Positions 25,009 through 35,296 of a DNA stretch of 64,000 nt are shown here, one piece after another (position 1 is the first letter of the stretch; the number at the start of each line of letters is the position of its first letter). A program made the translations under genes and the position numbers. Under the pieces are notes generated by a model. It searched no databases, was not told the origin of the DNA, and saw only the letters and a program-made list of their open reading frames with translations. This DNA is from an uncultured Dechloromonas sp. (GTDB lineage Bacteria; Pseudomonadota; Gammaproteobacteria; Burkholderiales; Rhodocyclaceae), in contig NZ_CAMFKO010000022.1 in the NCBI RefSeq assembly GCF_945957265.1, positions 1 through 64,000 on the forward strand, in the 5' to 3' direction.

Positions 25009-27330
25009 TCAGGCGCGGCTCTGGATTTCCTCGATGTAGCCCAGCGTGCCGGTCTTCAGGTTGCCGGCATTGCCCTCGTCGGTATCGATGTGCATGGCCA
25101 GGCGGAAGGCCGGGTTCACGCGGACGACGACGTCGCCGAAAATCAGCTCGCGCTCGCCCTCGACACGGACGCGGACGACGTAGTTGTCGCGCACCCGGAA
25201 GCGCATGGCGTCTTCCGGCGACATGTGGATGTGGCGCTGGGCGCAGATCACGCCGCGCTCGATCTGCGAGCTGCCGTACGGCCCTTCCAGCGTCAGGCCG
25301 GGGGTGCCGGCAAGGTCGCCCGACTGGCGGATCGGCGGCTGCACGCCGAGCTTGAACTGCTCGGTCATGGCGATCTCGACCTGGGTTTCCTTGCGTGTCG
25401 GGCCGAGGACGCGGACATTGGCGATGCGGCCCTTGGGGCCGACCAGATGCACCTTTTCCTCGCAGGCATACTGGCCCGGCTGCGACAGTTCGTGCATCGG
25501 CGTCAGCTGGTGGCCGGGGCCGAACAGCGCCTCGACGTCGGCTTGCGCCAGGTGCACGTGGTGGGCGGAGATTTCGACCGGGATCGCCGGCGGTTCGTCG
25601 GCCTTGGCTTCCTGCAGCAACTGGTTGCGCTCGATGGCGCGCAGGGCTTCCCAGGCGACGAGGCGTTCGTCGTCGTTGGTGATGACGAGGATGGTGACCG
25701 GCGAATCGTCGGTGGACACGACCGCGTGCGAGCCGATGGCCGACAGGTTGCGGTTCTTTTCCTCGTCGAGCTTGATGCCCATGTAGCCGAGGCCCTGGCA
25801 GGCCAGGCTGCGCACGGTGGCGCTGGTTTCGCCGATGTCGCCGGTGAACACCAGGACGTCGATGCCGCCCATCGCCGCGACATAGGCGCCGATGTTCTTG
25901 CGCACCTGGTAGCAGAAGGCCTTGTGGGCGAGCAGCGCGCGGTGGTGGCCGTCGGCGGCCTGCGCCTCGATTTCGTGGATGTCGTTGGAAATGCCGGAGA
26001 TGCCCTTGAGGCCGCTCTCGGTATTGATCAGCGCCGACAGCTGCTCCGCCGTCATCTGGTGCTGTTCCATCAGGTGGATCATCACCGCCGGGTCGATGCT
26101 GCCCGAGCGGCTGGGCATGATCAGGCCGTCGGACGGCGTCATGCCCATCGTCGTGTCGATCGAGCGGCCATGGTCGATGGCGCACAGCGAGGCGCCGATG
26201 CCGAGGTGGCAGGAGACGATCTCCAGTTCGCCGAGCGGGCGCTTGAGCACTTCGGCGGCCTTCATCGAGACGTAGCGGTGCGAGGTGCCGTGGAAGCCGT
26301 AGCGGCGGATGCCGTGCTGCTTGTAGAGGTCGTAGGGCAGGCCGTAGAGGTAGGCGTAGGGCGCCAGCGTCTGGTGGAAGGCGGTGTCGAACACGGCGAC
26401 CTGCGGCACGTTCGGGAAATGCTTGAGGGCGACGCGGATGCCGGCGACGTTGACCGGGTTGTGCAGCGGCGCGAAAACCGCGAGTTCCTCGATGTCGGCG
26501 ATCACCGCCGGGGTGATGACGGCCGAGCTGGAGAAGCGGTTGCCGCCATGCACGACGCGGTGGCCGATGGCGGTGACGTCTTCCGGATGGAAGGTAAAGG
26601 CCTTGCCGAGCAGGGCGGTCGCTTCGCTCATCACCGAGAACAGGTCGGAAAGCTTGAACGGCGCGTGTTCCAGGGTCTTCTTCTGGGTTCCGACGCTGAC
26701 CGTGATGTGGGCGAACTGCTTGTCGGCGTTGTCGATGATGCCGTGGATGTCGGCGCCGCTTTCCCGGGTGTCGTAGATGCCGAAGTGGATCTGGCTGATG
26801 CCGACGTTGAGGGCGACGACCTTGCCCGGTGCGTTGGTGTGCATCGACAGCGCGTAGGGATCGTCCGACTTGCTGACGGCGCGGGCCTGGGCGGCGACGA
26901 GGTCGACCGACATGGCGCGCGTGCGGTCGGCGAGCAGGCGGGAGAGGTAGCCGACGGCCTTGGGGTTGGTCAGGATGTGGCTGTTGAACACTTCCTGCGG
27001 GATCATCAGCACGAAGCAGCGGTTGCCGGCGATCACGTCGGCGACGATGCGGTCGCCGGTGAGCAGGGACATCACGCCGAAGACATCGCCGGCTTCGAGC
27101 TGGGCGATCACCGAGCGGGTGCCGGTGTTGTCGGTCATCGAAATCTCGGCGTGGCCCGAGATGACGACGCCGATGGCGTGGCCTTCGTCGCCGGTTTCGA
27201 GGATGGCTTCATTGCCTTCGTAGGTCGCCAGGCGCGACTTGATGACGATTTCCTCGACCTTGTCGGCCGGGAAGTTTTCGAACAGTTTCACCTGCTCGAG
27301 GAAAAAACGTTTCAGATCGATTTCGCTCAT
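25009..27330 (-). CDS. Three-domain fusion: cNMP-binding-like + acetate kinase-like + PduL phosphotransacylase
   Basis: One 773-residue chain with three parts. Residues 1-150 resemble a cyclic-nucleotide-binding domain (GDVFGVMSLLTGD near 81-93), but the usual FGE glutamate is Val86. Residues 170-560 match acetate/propionate kinase: Arg258 in HRVVHGG, Asp315 in FDTAFHQT, His347 in YGFHGTSH, Arg408 in SRSG and Glu501 in GDIGE align with catalytic residues. However, the N-terminal SxSxK metal motif reads ISQIH (178-182) and HLGNG reads HLGIG. Residues 582-773 match PduL, with His590/591/593, QPGQ, VRVLGP, RHIHM (His700, His702) and HIDTDE (His747). Together they would interconvert acetyl-CoA, acetyl phosphate and acetate. 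The gene stands alone between two hybrid kinases. Domain identities are firm; kinase activity and ligand are uncertain. Confidence 0.88.
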   Translation of the reverse strand: MSEIDLKRFFLEQVKLFENFPADKVEEIVIKSRLATYEGNEAILETGDEGHAIGVVISGHAEISMTDNTGTRSVIAQLEAGDVFGVMSLLTGDRIVADVIAGNRCFVLMIPQEVFNSHILTNPKAVGYLSRLLADRTRAMSVDLVAAQARAVSKSDDPYALSMHTNAPGKVVALNVGISQIHFGIYDTRESGADIHGIIDNADKQFAHITVSVGTQKKTLEHAPFKLSDLFSVMSEATALLGKAFTFHPEDVTAIGHRVVHGGNRFSSSAVITPAVIADIEELAVFAPLHNPVNVAGIRVALKHFPNVPQVAVFDTAFHQTLAPYAYLYGLPYDLYKQHGIRRYGFHGTSHRYVSMKAAEVLKRPLGELEIVSCHLGIGASLCAIDHGRSIDTTMGMTPSDGLIMPSRSGSIDPAVMIHLMEQHQMTAEQLSALINTESGLKGISGISNDIHEIEAQAADGHHRALLAHKAFCYQVRKNIGAYVAAMGGIDVLVFTGDIGETSATVRSLACQGLGYMGIKLDEEKNRNLSAIGSHAVVSTDDSPVTILVITNDDERLVAWEALRAIERNQLLQEAKADEPPAIPVEISAHHVHLAQADVEALFGPGHQLTPMHELSQPGQYACEEKVHLVGPKGRIANVRVLGPTRKETQVEIAMTEQFKLGVQPPIRQSGDLAGTPGLTLEGPYGSSQIERGVICAQRHIHMSPEDAMRFRVRDNYVVRVRVEGERELIFGDVVVRVNPAFRLAMHIDTDEGNAGNLKTGTLGYIEEIQSRA

Positions 27331-27382
27331 GCTGTTTCTCGCTTTGATGGCGTTATTTTATGGCTTCAAGACTACCATTTTG

Positions 27383-27396
27383 TTGCGCTGCAGCAA
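27383..27396. promoter_or_regulatory. TGC-rich palindrome before the kinase/PduL fusion gene
   Basis: TTGCGCTGCAGCAA contains an 8-bp perfect palindrome GCTGCAGC flanked by TTGC/GCAA symmetry, 53 bases before the fusion-gene start in an AT-rich promoter region. TGC-rich palindromes of this kind are associated with the polyhydroxybutyrate regulator PhaR in betaproteobacteria. That match is from memory and unverified. Confidence 0.35.
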
Positions 27397-27559
27397 AGTT
27401 TTTGCAATCCGCCTTCAATTGCCGTTAACAGCGCTTATGACGAGGCGATGGTGGGGGCGGACGGAAAAGGGCGGAAAGAAATACGGACGCATTTTCGGCA
27501 CAGTCGCCCGTTCGTCGTTAAGATAGCGGATTAGGCTAAACGTCATATTCGGAGGCGCG

Positions 27560-30500
27560 ATGTCCGGCATAGCTTTTCGGGTTCAGCTTGGCGATCGGCC
27601 GGTGGTGCTTTCCGCCGACGAAGGCTGCGTGGACTTGCTCGGCTTCACGGCGCACGACTTCGCCAGCGGCCGGGTTGCGCTGCCCGCCTGCTTCCACGCC
27701 GACGATGCCGATATCGTTGCCGCGCTGTTCGAGAACTCGGCTGGCGATGCGGAGGGCTGCTTCAATGCCCGCATGCGGCATGCGTCGGGAAAAATCCTCT
27801 GCGTCCGCGGCGAATACCGGAAAAATTCCGCGGGCTCCGGCCAGGCGACGCTCGAGCTGCGCCTGGAGGCGGCGGGAAGCCTGTGGGGCAGGCAGGCATC
27901 CGAGCCGATGATGGCCAATTTCGTGGCCATGATGGAAAACACCGACGATTTCATCTTTTTCAAGGACCGCAACCACGTTCTGACCGGCGCCAGCCAGACG
28001 CTGGTCGCCATCACGCACCAGACCGGACACTGGCGCGACCTGTTGGGCAAGACCGATTACGACCTCTTCCCGGAAGACTATGCCGACATCTACTACCGGC
28101 TCGAGAAGCAGGTGTTTGCCACGGGCAAGCCGGTGCAGGAGGTGCAGGCCTATCTGCACGCCGATGGCCGCACGGGCTGGGTCGACAACCGCAAGTATCC
28201 GATCCGCGACGATGCCGGGGAGATCGTCGGCCTGTTCGGCGTGGCGCGGGATATCACCGACAAGGTCAACGCCGAGCAGGAATTGGCTCGCGAGCGCGAG
28301 AACCTCAAGCTGATCCTCGACCATGCGCCGATCGGCATCTGGCTGCAGAACGGCGGGGGAAGGATCAAGTACGTCAACAACGCCTTCTGCCAGTCGGTCG
28401 GGATTCCCGAGACGCGCTTTCAGGGCGTCGAGCACTACCGCGAGTTCATTCCCGAGCCCTTCCTGCAGCAATGCCTCGATTCCGATGCCCTGGCCCTGGC
28501 CAGCCAGGGGACGAGCATCACGCATGAGCGGCTGCCCTTTGTCGACGGGAAAATCCATGACCTGCGCGTGATCAAGGCCGTCAAGCGCGACGAAACGGGG
28601 GCGCCGCTGGCCCTGGTCGGCCTGAGCCTGGACGTCACCGAGGAACTGAAGCAGGGCGAGGCGCTGCGCCAGGAGCGCGATTACCACCGGAACATCCTGG
28701 AAACCGTCGAAGCCATGATCATCGCCCTCGATCTCGACGGGCGCGTGATGTCGATCAACCGGAAGGCGGGCGAGGTGCTCGGCTACCGGCCGGAGGAGCT
28801 GGTCGGCGAGGACTGGTTCGAAACCTGCCTGCGCCAGAGCCGGAATCCCGAGGGGCGGAGCAAGCTGTTTTATAGCGCGGTTTTCGGTGCGGAAACCCGG
28901 ACGGATTATTTCGAATACCCGATCCAGACGCGGGATGGCGAACAACGCCTGATCGCCTGGCATGCCTGTCCGATCCGCGATGCGAACGGGGTGGTCATCG
29001 GCGCGGTGGGTGTCGGCGAGGACGTCACCCAGCGCCGGGCGACGGAAATGGCGGCGGAGCAGAAGCTCAGGCTGTCGCAGCAGCGCTTTGCCTCGATGTT
29101 CCATGCCAGCCCGGTTGCCGCCTCCATCGTCAGGGTCAGGGATGGCCGCTTCGTCGAGGTGAATCGCAACTACGAACGCGATTTCGGCTGGACGGCCGAC
29201 GATCTGCTCGGACGCACCTCGACCGAGCTGGGATTGTGGCCGGACGAGGCGGACCGCAAGCGCTGGGCCGAGCGCCTGCTCCAGGAAGGCCGCCTGATCG
29301 ACTGGGAGACGCGCTGGCTGCACAAGAACGGCACGCGCCGGCAGGTCAGCCTTTCCGCCGAGGTCACCGAGCTGGACGGCGAGTTGTGCATCCTCGGGTT
29401 CGTCATTGACGTCACCGAACGCCGGCGCGCCGAGCGGATTCTCCGCAATCATCACGCCGAGCTGGAAAACGAGGTGCGGGAACGCACCGCCCAGCTGGCC
29501 GAAGCCAAGGAGGCCGCCGAAAAGGCGAGCCTGGCGAAGAGCGCCTTCCTGGCCAACATGTCCCACGAGATCCGGACCCCGCTCAACGCCATCGCCGGCA
29601 TGGCGCACCTGATCAGGCGGACAGGCCTGAGCGACGAGCAGGAGCGGAAGCTGGACAAGCTGGAGATGGCCAGCGGCCACCTGCTGAACATCATCAACGC
29701 CATACTCGAACTGTCGAAGATCGAGGCCGGCAAGTTCATCCTGGAGGAGCAGACCGTGGATGTGGCCGACCTGCTATCCGGCGTGGTCGCCATTTTCCGC
29801 GAGCGGGCGGTCGAGAAGGGGCTGGAGATCCTGGTCGAAACGGATGCCCTCGCCTGTTCGCTGCTCGGGGATTCGACCCGCCTGAGCCAGGCCTTGATGA
29901 ACTATGTCGGCAATGCCATCAAGTTTACCGAGGTGGGGCGGATCACGGTGCGCGTCCGGAAGATCAGCGAGGAAGAGACCACGGCGACACTGCGTTTCGA
30001 GGTCGTGGATACCGGGATCGGCATCCCGCAGGAAGCGGTCGGGCGCCTGTTTTCGGCATTCGAGCAGGCCGACAATTCGACGACGCGGCGCTATGGCGGC
30101 ACCGGGCTGGGGCTGGCCATCACCCAGAAGCTGGCCCGCCTGATGGGGGGCGATGCCGGCGTCAGCAGCCGCGAAGGCGACGGCAGCACCTTCTGGTTCT
30201 CGGCGTCCCTGCGCAAGTCCGGCGTGGCGGCGCGGGTCGCCGCGACCCAGGGCGAATCGGTTTTCGCTGCCTTGCAGCGACGTTTTGCCGGGCGCCGCAT
30301 CCTGATTGTCGATGACGAGCCGATCAACCAGGAAATAGCCCAGCTGATGCTCGAGGAAGCCGGTCTGCTGGTCGATCTCGCCAGCGACGGCGTGGCCGGC
30401 GTGGCCAGCGTCGAAGAGACCGCCTACGACCTCGTCCTGATGGACATGCAGATGCCGCGCATGGACGGGCTCGAAGCGACGCGGCGCATACGGGGCATGG

Positions 30501-30664
30501 CCGAGCGCGGGCAGGTGCCGATCCTGGCCATGACGGCGAACGCCTTCGTCGAGGACAGGGCGCGCTGTCTGGCGGCCGGGATGAACGATTTCATCGCCAA
30601 GCCGATCAATCCGGACCGCTTGTACGAGCTGGTCGCCCGCTGGTTGAGAGACCCGGGCGCCTAG
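27560..30664 (+). CDS. Soluble hybrid histidine kinase with multiple PAS domains
   Basis: A 1034-residue cytoplasmic hybrid kinase without membrane helices. Four to five PAS-type domains can be placed at about 1-105 (weak), 115-235, 245-362, 372-492 and 503-620. HisKA follows with His669 in [11 protein letters not shown], then a HATPase ([14 protein letters not shown]) and a receiver with Asp962 in [11 protein letters not shown]. The FIFFKDRNH string in the second PAS also occurs, slightly changed, as FIYFKDADG in the kinase at 22089; the catalytic cores are clearly paralogous. GGAGG sits before the ATG. It diverges from the kinase/PduL fusion gene, and its stop overlaps by four bases that of the converging PAS-GGDEF gene. 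Confidence 0.9.
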   Translation: MSGIAFRVQLGDRPVVLSADEGCVDLLGFTAHDFASGRVALPACFHADDADIVAALFENSAGDAEGCFNARMRHASGKILCVRGEYRKNSAGSGQATLELRLEAAGSLWGRQASEPMMANFVAMMENTDDFIFFKDRNHVLTGASQTLVAITHQTGHWRDLLGKTDYDLFPEDYADIYYRLEKQVFATGKPVQEVQAYLHADGRTGWVDNRKYPIRDDAGEIVGLFGVARDITDKVNAEQELARERENLKLILDHAPIGIWLQNGGGRIKYVNNAFCQSVGIPETRFQGVEHYREFIPEPFLQQCLDSDALALASQGTSITHERLPFVDGKIHDLRVIKAVKRDETGAPLALVGLSLDVTEELKQGEALRQERDYHRNILETVEAMIIALDLDGRVMSINRKAGEVLGYRPEELVGEDWFETCLRQSRNPEGRSKLFYSAVFGAETRTDYFEYPIQTRDGEQRLIAWHACPIRDANGVVIGAVGVGEDVTQRRATEMAAEQKLRLSQQRFASMFHASPVAASIVRVRDGRFVEVNRNYERDFGWTADDLLGRTSTELGLWPDEADRKRWAERLLQEGRLIDWETRWLHKNGTRRQVSLSAEVTELDGELCILGFVIDVTERRRAERILRNHHAELENEVRERTAQLAEAKEAAEKASLAKSAFLANMSHEIRTPLNAIAGMAHLIRRTGLSDEQERKLDKLEMASGHLLNIINAILELSKIEAGKFILEEQTVDVADLLSGVVAIFRERAVEKGLEILVETDALACSLLGDSTRLSQALMNYVGNAIKFTEVGRITVRVRKISEEETTATLRFEVVDTGIGIPQEAVGRLFSAFEQADNSTTRRYGGTGLGLAITQKLARLMGGDAGVSSREGDGSTFWFSASLRKSGVAARVAATQGESVFAALQRRFAGRRILIVDDEPINQEIAQLMLEEAGLLVDLASDGVAGVASVEETAYDLVLMDMQMPRMDGLEATRRIRGMAERGQVPILAMTANAFVEDRARCLAAGMNDFIAKPINPDRLYELVARWLRDPGA

Positions 30665-31962
30665 TCGGGCTGGCAGGCGGGAAGGGCGGATTCGACCCGG
30701 TTTCGCCCTTCCGACTTGGCCTTGTAGAGCGCCGAGTCAGCTTCGGAGATGAGCGCCCTGATGTCGATGGCCCGGCCTTGGGCGGCCGAGACGCCGGCGC
30801 TGAGCGTGATCGACATGGGCAGCCCGGGTGTTGCGTCGACGACCGCCTGGCGTACCTTCTCGGCGACCCGGTGCATGTCCTGAAGGGCCGTGTTGGGCGC
30901 CAGGATCAGGAATTCCTCGCCGCCCCAGCGGCAGACCATGTCGGAGCCGCGCACGGTGTTCTTGATCACCACGCCGACCTGGCGCAACACCTGGTCGCCC
31001 GTGAGGTGGCCATGCAGGTCGTTGATCTGCTTGAAATGGTCGATGTCGAGAAAGGCGATGCCGAGCGGCAGATCCATGCGCCGGCAGAACTGCGCCTGGG
31101 TGTCGAGGAAGGCGTTGGCCTCGCGGCGGTTGGGGAGCCCGGTCAGCGGGTCGAAGGACGCGAGTTCCTGGAGCTGGAGCTCGAGCTGCTTGCGGTCGCT
31201 GATGTCCTGGACCATGCCGACGACCCGGGCCGGCTCGCCGTCGGGGCCGAAGGCGCAGACGCGGCCGCGGTCGTGAACCCAGAGATAGTGGCCGTTGCGG
31301 TTGCGCAGCCGGTAGATGACATCGAAGCGGGCGCGCTTGCCCTGCATGTGTTCGCTCAGGACGCCCAGCACATCGGCGACGTCGTCGGGATGAACGTTCA
31401 GCTTCCAGGTATCCAGCACCGGCGCCATTTCATCGGGGCCGTAGCCCAGCATGCGCTTGAGCTGCGGGCTGAAATACAGCTTGCCGGTCGCCACCTCCCA
31501 GTCCCACAGGCCGTCGGTGGCTTCGTTCAAGGCGAACCAGAGCTGCTTTTCCCTGTCCTCGAGATCCTGCTGCTGCGCCAGTTGGCGCGACAGGTTGTGG
31601 GCGACGGAGAGGAAATAGGGACGGCCCGCATGCTCGAACGAGGTGGTGAGCACCTCTACTTCAATCTCGTGGCCATCGCGATGCCGATGCCGGCCGAGGA
31701 AACGATAGCAGTCGCTGGCGCGAATGATCCCGGCGATTTCCGACCACTGCGGCAGACCGTGGATATCCTTCTGCAGGCTGAGGACGCTGTGGTTGAGGAT
31801 GTCTTCCCGCGTCAGGCCGAGGCATTCCCAGGCGATGCGGTTGGCCCAGACGATGTTCGAGGTGTCCGGGTCGATCAGGTAAACCGCATCGGCCAGATGT
31901 TCGAACAGCGTCAGCGTATCGGGCAGGGTGCCGTTCGGTGGGAGGGGGGCGCGCTCTGGCAT
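30661..31962 (-). CDS. PAS-PAS-GGDEF diguanylate cyclase
   Basis: Cytoplasmic diguanylate cyclase of about 433 residues. A first PAS domain ([20 protein letters not shown]) and a second PAS/PAC domain ([20 protein letters not shown]) precede a GGDEF domain. The catalytic signature is GGEEF, and RGSD lies five residues upstream, so the inhibitory I-site is intact. The linker [20 protein letters not shown] is the usual entry to the catalytic domain. I favour ATG 31962; a GTG at 31980 is also in frame, and neither has a clear ribosome site. It is transcribed toward the hybrid kinase at 27560 and its stop overlaps that gene. Confidence 0.88.
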   Translation of the reverse strand: MPERAPLPPNGTLPDTLTLFEHLADAVYLIDPDTSNIVWANRIAWECLGLTREDILNHSVLSLQKDIHGLPQWSEIAGIIRASDCYRFLGRHRHRDGHEIEVEVLTTSFEHAGRPYFLSVAHNLSRQLAQQQDLEDREKQLWFALNEATDGLWDWEVATGKLYFSPQLKRMLGYGPDEMAPVLDTWKLNVHPDDVADVLGVLSEHMQGKRARFDVIYRLRNRNGHYLWVHDRGRVCAFGPDGEPARVVGMVQDISDRKQLELQLQELASFDPLTGLPNRREANAFLDTQAQFCRRMDLPLGIAFLDIDHFKQINDLHGHLTGDQVLRQVGVVIKNTVRGSDMVCRWGGEEFLILAPNTALQDMHRVAEKVRQAVVDATPGLPMSITLSAGVSAAQGRAIDIRALISEADSALYKAKSEGRNRVESALPACQPD

Positions 31963-32148
31963 GACGGATGGAAATGACACGTGAGCAGGCTATTCTAGCG
32001 GCTTTTTGTGTCAAGGAAGGCGGCGTGGCCTTGTTTTCGGCGGATATCCATTCGCTTTGAATACCCGCCGGTCATGCCGTGCGGGGCCGGCATCCGCCAT
32101 CGGGCCGTTCCTTCGTGCCCGCGGCGGCGACGGTGCAAGCTCGGCCGG

Positions 32149-35100
32149 TCAGCCCTTGCACTTGCCAGTAGCCTGCGGCCGGTCGGCGATCAGCGGCCGC
32201 AGGGCGGGTTCCATTTCCTTGAGGATCTGCACGGGAAGCGCCGACGTGAAATCGTAGGCGGCCGCCTTGGCGCCCGGTACGAAGGCGGTGACCACCCCGT
32301 AGAAACGGTCGCCGATATAGAAGGCGAAGGTGGCGGCGCGATTCATGACCTTGGCGCTGCGCACGCCGCCATCGGCACCGATGACCTTCGAGCGGTGGTC
32401 GCCCGTTCCGGTCTTGCCGCCCACGGCAAGCGGCTTTTCCGCGTCGTCGCGGTAGGTGTCCTTGAGTCGCCGGGCGGTGCCGCTATTGACCACGCGCAGC
32501 AGGGCGCGGCGGGTGACCTGGGCGACTTCGGCCGGCATCACGCGCTCGCCGGCTTCCGGCTGGCGTTCGAGGCGGGTTTCGAAGGGCGTGTCGGCGGCGA
32601 AACGCAGCTGGTCGATGCGCACCGTCGGCCGGCGGATGCCGTCGTTGACGACGATGCCCATCAGTTCGGCGAGGGCGGCCGGGCGGTCGGCGGAGCTGCC
32701 GATCGAGGTGGCCAGCGACGGCACCAGGTGCTCGAACGGGTAGCCCAGGCGCCGCCACTCCTCGGCGATGCGCTCGAAGGCGGCGACCTCGACGACGATG
32801 TTGATGCGCACCTGCTGGGCATGCTTGAAACGGGGGGCGAACAGCCATTTCGAGGCATCGCGGCGGGCTTCGACGCTGGCCGGCACGATATCTTTCAAGG
32901 TCGCCTTCGGCTGGCCTTGCAGGTGGCGGACCAGCCACAGTTCCAGCGGATGCACGCGGGCCAGGTAGCCCTGGTCGGCCAGGCTGTACTGGCGGGCGGC
33001 ATGGGTGTCGAACAGCTTGCGCAGGCCGGCATCGGTGCCCGCCTTGTCGCCGAGTCGCTTGCGCATGAAGGCCGAGAACTCGGCAAAGTCGCTCTTCGGG
33101 CGCACGCTCAGGTAGGCCGCGGCCTGCGGCACCGGGCGACCGGGAACGGAGTCGGCGAGGACTTCCTGGCGGTCCTCCGGCGCCACGTCGCGGTACTTGT
33201 GCCAGTAGGTGCGCAGGAAGCCCAGGCCCTCGCGCTCGGCGAAGCGGTTGAGGAAAGCCTGGCGGGTATCGTCGTCGTCCTTGTCGCGCAGGCCGCGCGC
33301 CGGGGCGTCGGCGGCTTCGTAGGCGTGGTAATGGACGACGTCCTGCATGATGCGGACGAAGGAGAGGTTGACCGACTGTTCCAGCGCTTCGGCGACGCTC
33401 GGGTTCTTGCCGTCGTCCTCGTGCTTGAAGTTGCCGAAGCGGTGGATGCCGCCGCCGGTGAAGAAGGTTTCGCCGGGGTTGGCCGGGTAGCGGCGCTCCA
33501 TGGCCGCCTCGAGCAGGGCTTCGAGCGCGGTGTCCGGCTTGGCGCGCAGGATGTCGATGGCCCAGTTGCTCAGGCGGTCGGCCGGATGGCGCGGCAGTTT
33601 GGCCAGCTCCTCCGCCGGCATGGTGCCGTAGCGCTTGTGCAGGTCGGCGACGACCAGCAAGTAGGAGACCAGGGTGCGGAATTTGGCGCTGGAGCCGAGG
33701 TCGAGCTTGGTGCCGGCATTGATGTCGAGCGGCTGGTCGAGATTGTCGGCCTGGATGCGCAGGACATTGGCGGTCGGCGTGCGTTCGTAGAGCGTGAGGC
33801 TGTAATTGACTTGCCGGGGATCGCCATTGGCCAGCAGGCGGGCCTCCTTGAAACCGGCGCAGGCCAGGAAGGCCGGGTCGGCCAGGCGGTTCAGCACACG
33901 CGTGACCGCCTGCTGGCTGGGGCCGTCCAGGGTGGTGTGCACGTTCAGGTCGTAGCGGTCGAGGGCGTAGAGGTTTTCGACGTCGAGCAGGTCGCTGAGC
34001 GAGCTTCGGATGTCGTTGACCGCCTTGCGTTCGACGAAGGAGACCTCCTCGCCGGGGCGGGCCTGGCGGGCCGGGTGGATGGTCACCCGGAGCGCCGCTT
34101 CGCGGAGATCGGCGGGAATCAGGTGGTCTTCGGCAAGCAGGCGGATGTAGCTGTCGGTGAGCGCATTGAGGCGGCCGGTGGTGTCGCCGAGCAGGCCGGA
34201 CGGGCGGCGCTGGGCGACGAACAGCGACAGCGCCTGCTTGAAGGCCTGGGCGCGCTCGATCAGGTCGGCGCCGGGGTCGTTCAGCAGCTGGTTGACCTTG
34301 GCGAAGTCGTGGCCGTACCAGGCCCACAGGCCGTCGCCCAGGCCATTGACCTCGCCGTAGCCGGGAATGCCGCCGAGCGGCACCGAGTTGATGAAGTCGA
34401 GCACGATGCGCCGGCGCGCCTGCAGGGTCTCTTCGCTGTCCTGGTAGGCGCGCAGGGCGGCCGACATCATCTGGTGGAACTTGTCGTCGGTATCGTGCGT
34501 GCGGCCGCCCGGCGAGTGGCGGAATTTCTCGATCTGCGTCGCCAGGGTGCTGCCGCCGGCGCGACCGCTGCCGCCCAGGTTGACCTGGCGCATGGCCTGT
34601 CCGGCCGCGACGCGGGTCAGGCGCCCCCAGTCGACGGCCGGGTTGCGTTTCGGCGTATTCGGGTCGAGCAGGTCGCGGTTCTCGATGAACAGCAGGGCTT
34701 CCACCAGCACGGGCGGGATGGCGTCGAAGTCGGGGTACTGCAGGCGGGGGTACTGGCTGTCGTACAGCGCCTGGTCGTGGCGGTCGAGAATGGTCAGGCC
34801 GGCCCGCGATTTCTCGCGGTAGATCGGGAAATGTCCTTGTCCGACGATATCGCGGAAGCCCTGGGATTGCCGCGCCTGGGCGGCCACCGTGAAGCCGGCC
34901 GCGGTCATCCGGGGCAGGAAGGCCTTGAGCTGGGCGTAACCGAGCCGCTGGTCGTAGGGTCCGGTGCTCGGCAGCCAGATGTTCGCGTCTGCGCCGGGCT
35001 CCAGCTTCCAGGACGATGTCCGCGCCATCTGGTTGAAATACGTCGCCTGGAAATTCGATTCCTGCAGCTCGATCCAGGCCAGCGTGCCGGCACCGGCGCC

Positions 35101-35178
35101 GAGGGCGAGGATGGTCAGGGAAAGATAGAGTTTCCAGCGGCGCGGCCGGGATTTGTCGTTGGGAGTGATACCGGACAT
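32149..35178 (-). CDS. Large class A penicillin-binding protein-like transglycosylase/transpeptidase
   Basis: A 1009-residue bitopic protein with one N-terminal membrane anchor (about 17-36). A family 51 glycosyltransferase domain (about 150-330) carries ALLFIENRDL and GGSTLATQIEKF, close to the family catalytic EDxxF and GGSTITQQ motifs. A transpeptidase domain follows with Ser496-x-x-Lys499 in LGSSAKF, Ser602-Val-Asn604 and Lys922-Thr-Gly924. About 318 residues separate SxN from KTG, far more than in PBP1a or PBP1b, so an insert of roughly 140 residues or more sits inside the transpeptidase domain. Protein ends in KCKG. It would act in the periplasm on peptidoglycan. It is not the standard mrcA/ponA gene. 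Confidence 0.82.
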   Translation of the reverse strand: MSGITPNDKSRPRRWKLYLSLTILALGAGAGTLAWIELQESNFQATYFNQMARTSSWKLEPGADANIWLPSTGPYDQRLGYAQLKAFLPRMTAAGFTVAAQARQSQGFRDIVGQGHFPIYREKSRAGLTILDRHDQALYDSQYPRLQYPDFDAIPPVLVEALLFIENRDLLDPNTPKRNPAVDWGRLTRVAAGQAMRQVNLGGSGRAGGSTLATQIEKFRHSPGGRTHDTDDKFHQMMSAALRAYQDSEETLQARRRIVLDFINSVPLGGIPGYGEVNGLGDGLWAWYGHDFAKVNQLLNDPGADLIERAQAFKQALSLFVAQRRPSGLLGDTTGRLNALTDSYIRLLAEDHLIPADLREAALRVTIHPARQARPGEEVSFVERKAVNDIRSSLSDLLDVENLYALDRYDLNVHTTLDGPSQQAVTRVLNRLADPAFLACAGFKEARLLANGDPRQVNYSLTLYERTPTANVLRIQADNLDQPLDINAGTKLDLGSSAKFRTLVSYLLVVADLHKRYGTMPAEELAKLPRHPADRLSNWAIDILRAKPDTALEALLEAAMERRYPANPGETFFTGGGIHRFGNFKHEDDGKNPSVAEALEQSVNLSFVRIMQDVVHYHAYEAADAPARGLRDKDDDDTRQAFLNRFAEREGLGFLRTYWHKYRDVAPEDRQEVLADSVPGRPVPQAAAYLSVRPKSDFAEFSAFMRKRLGDKAGTDAGLRKLFDTHAARQYSLADQGYLARVHPLELWLVRHLQGQPKATLKDIVPASVEARRDASKWLFAPRFKHAQQVRINIVVEVAAFERIAEEWRRLGYPFEHLVPSLATSIGSSADRPAALAELMGIVVNDGIRRPTVRIDQLRFAADTPFETRLERQPEAGERVMPAEVAQVTRRALLRVVNSGTARRLKDTYRDDAEKPLAVGGKTGTGDHRSKVIGADGGVRSAKVMNRAATFAFYIGDRFYGVVTAFVPGAKAAAYDFTSALPVQILKEMEPALRPLIADRPQATGKCKG

Positions 35179-35296
35179 CGTCGGGGTTGCGTCAGTGTTA
35201 TGTATGGCTTCTGTCGGCAGGGGCGCCGCTGAGCTTGTTCATCTGCTTCGCATGGTAAATCGGTTTGGCGGCGAGCGCACCATCGCAGAAAAAAGA

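Noticed and set aside
32008-35232. 1074-codon open frame opposite the penicillin-binding protein gene
   Set aside because: Longer than the real gene but low complexity and without motifs; the minus-strand frame has transpeptidase and transglycosylase motifs.
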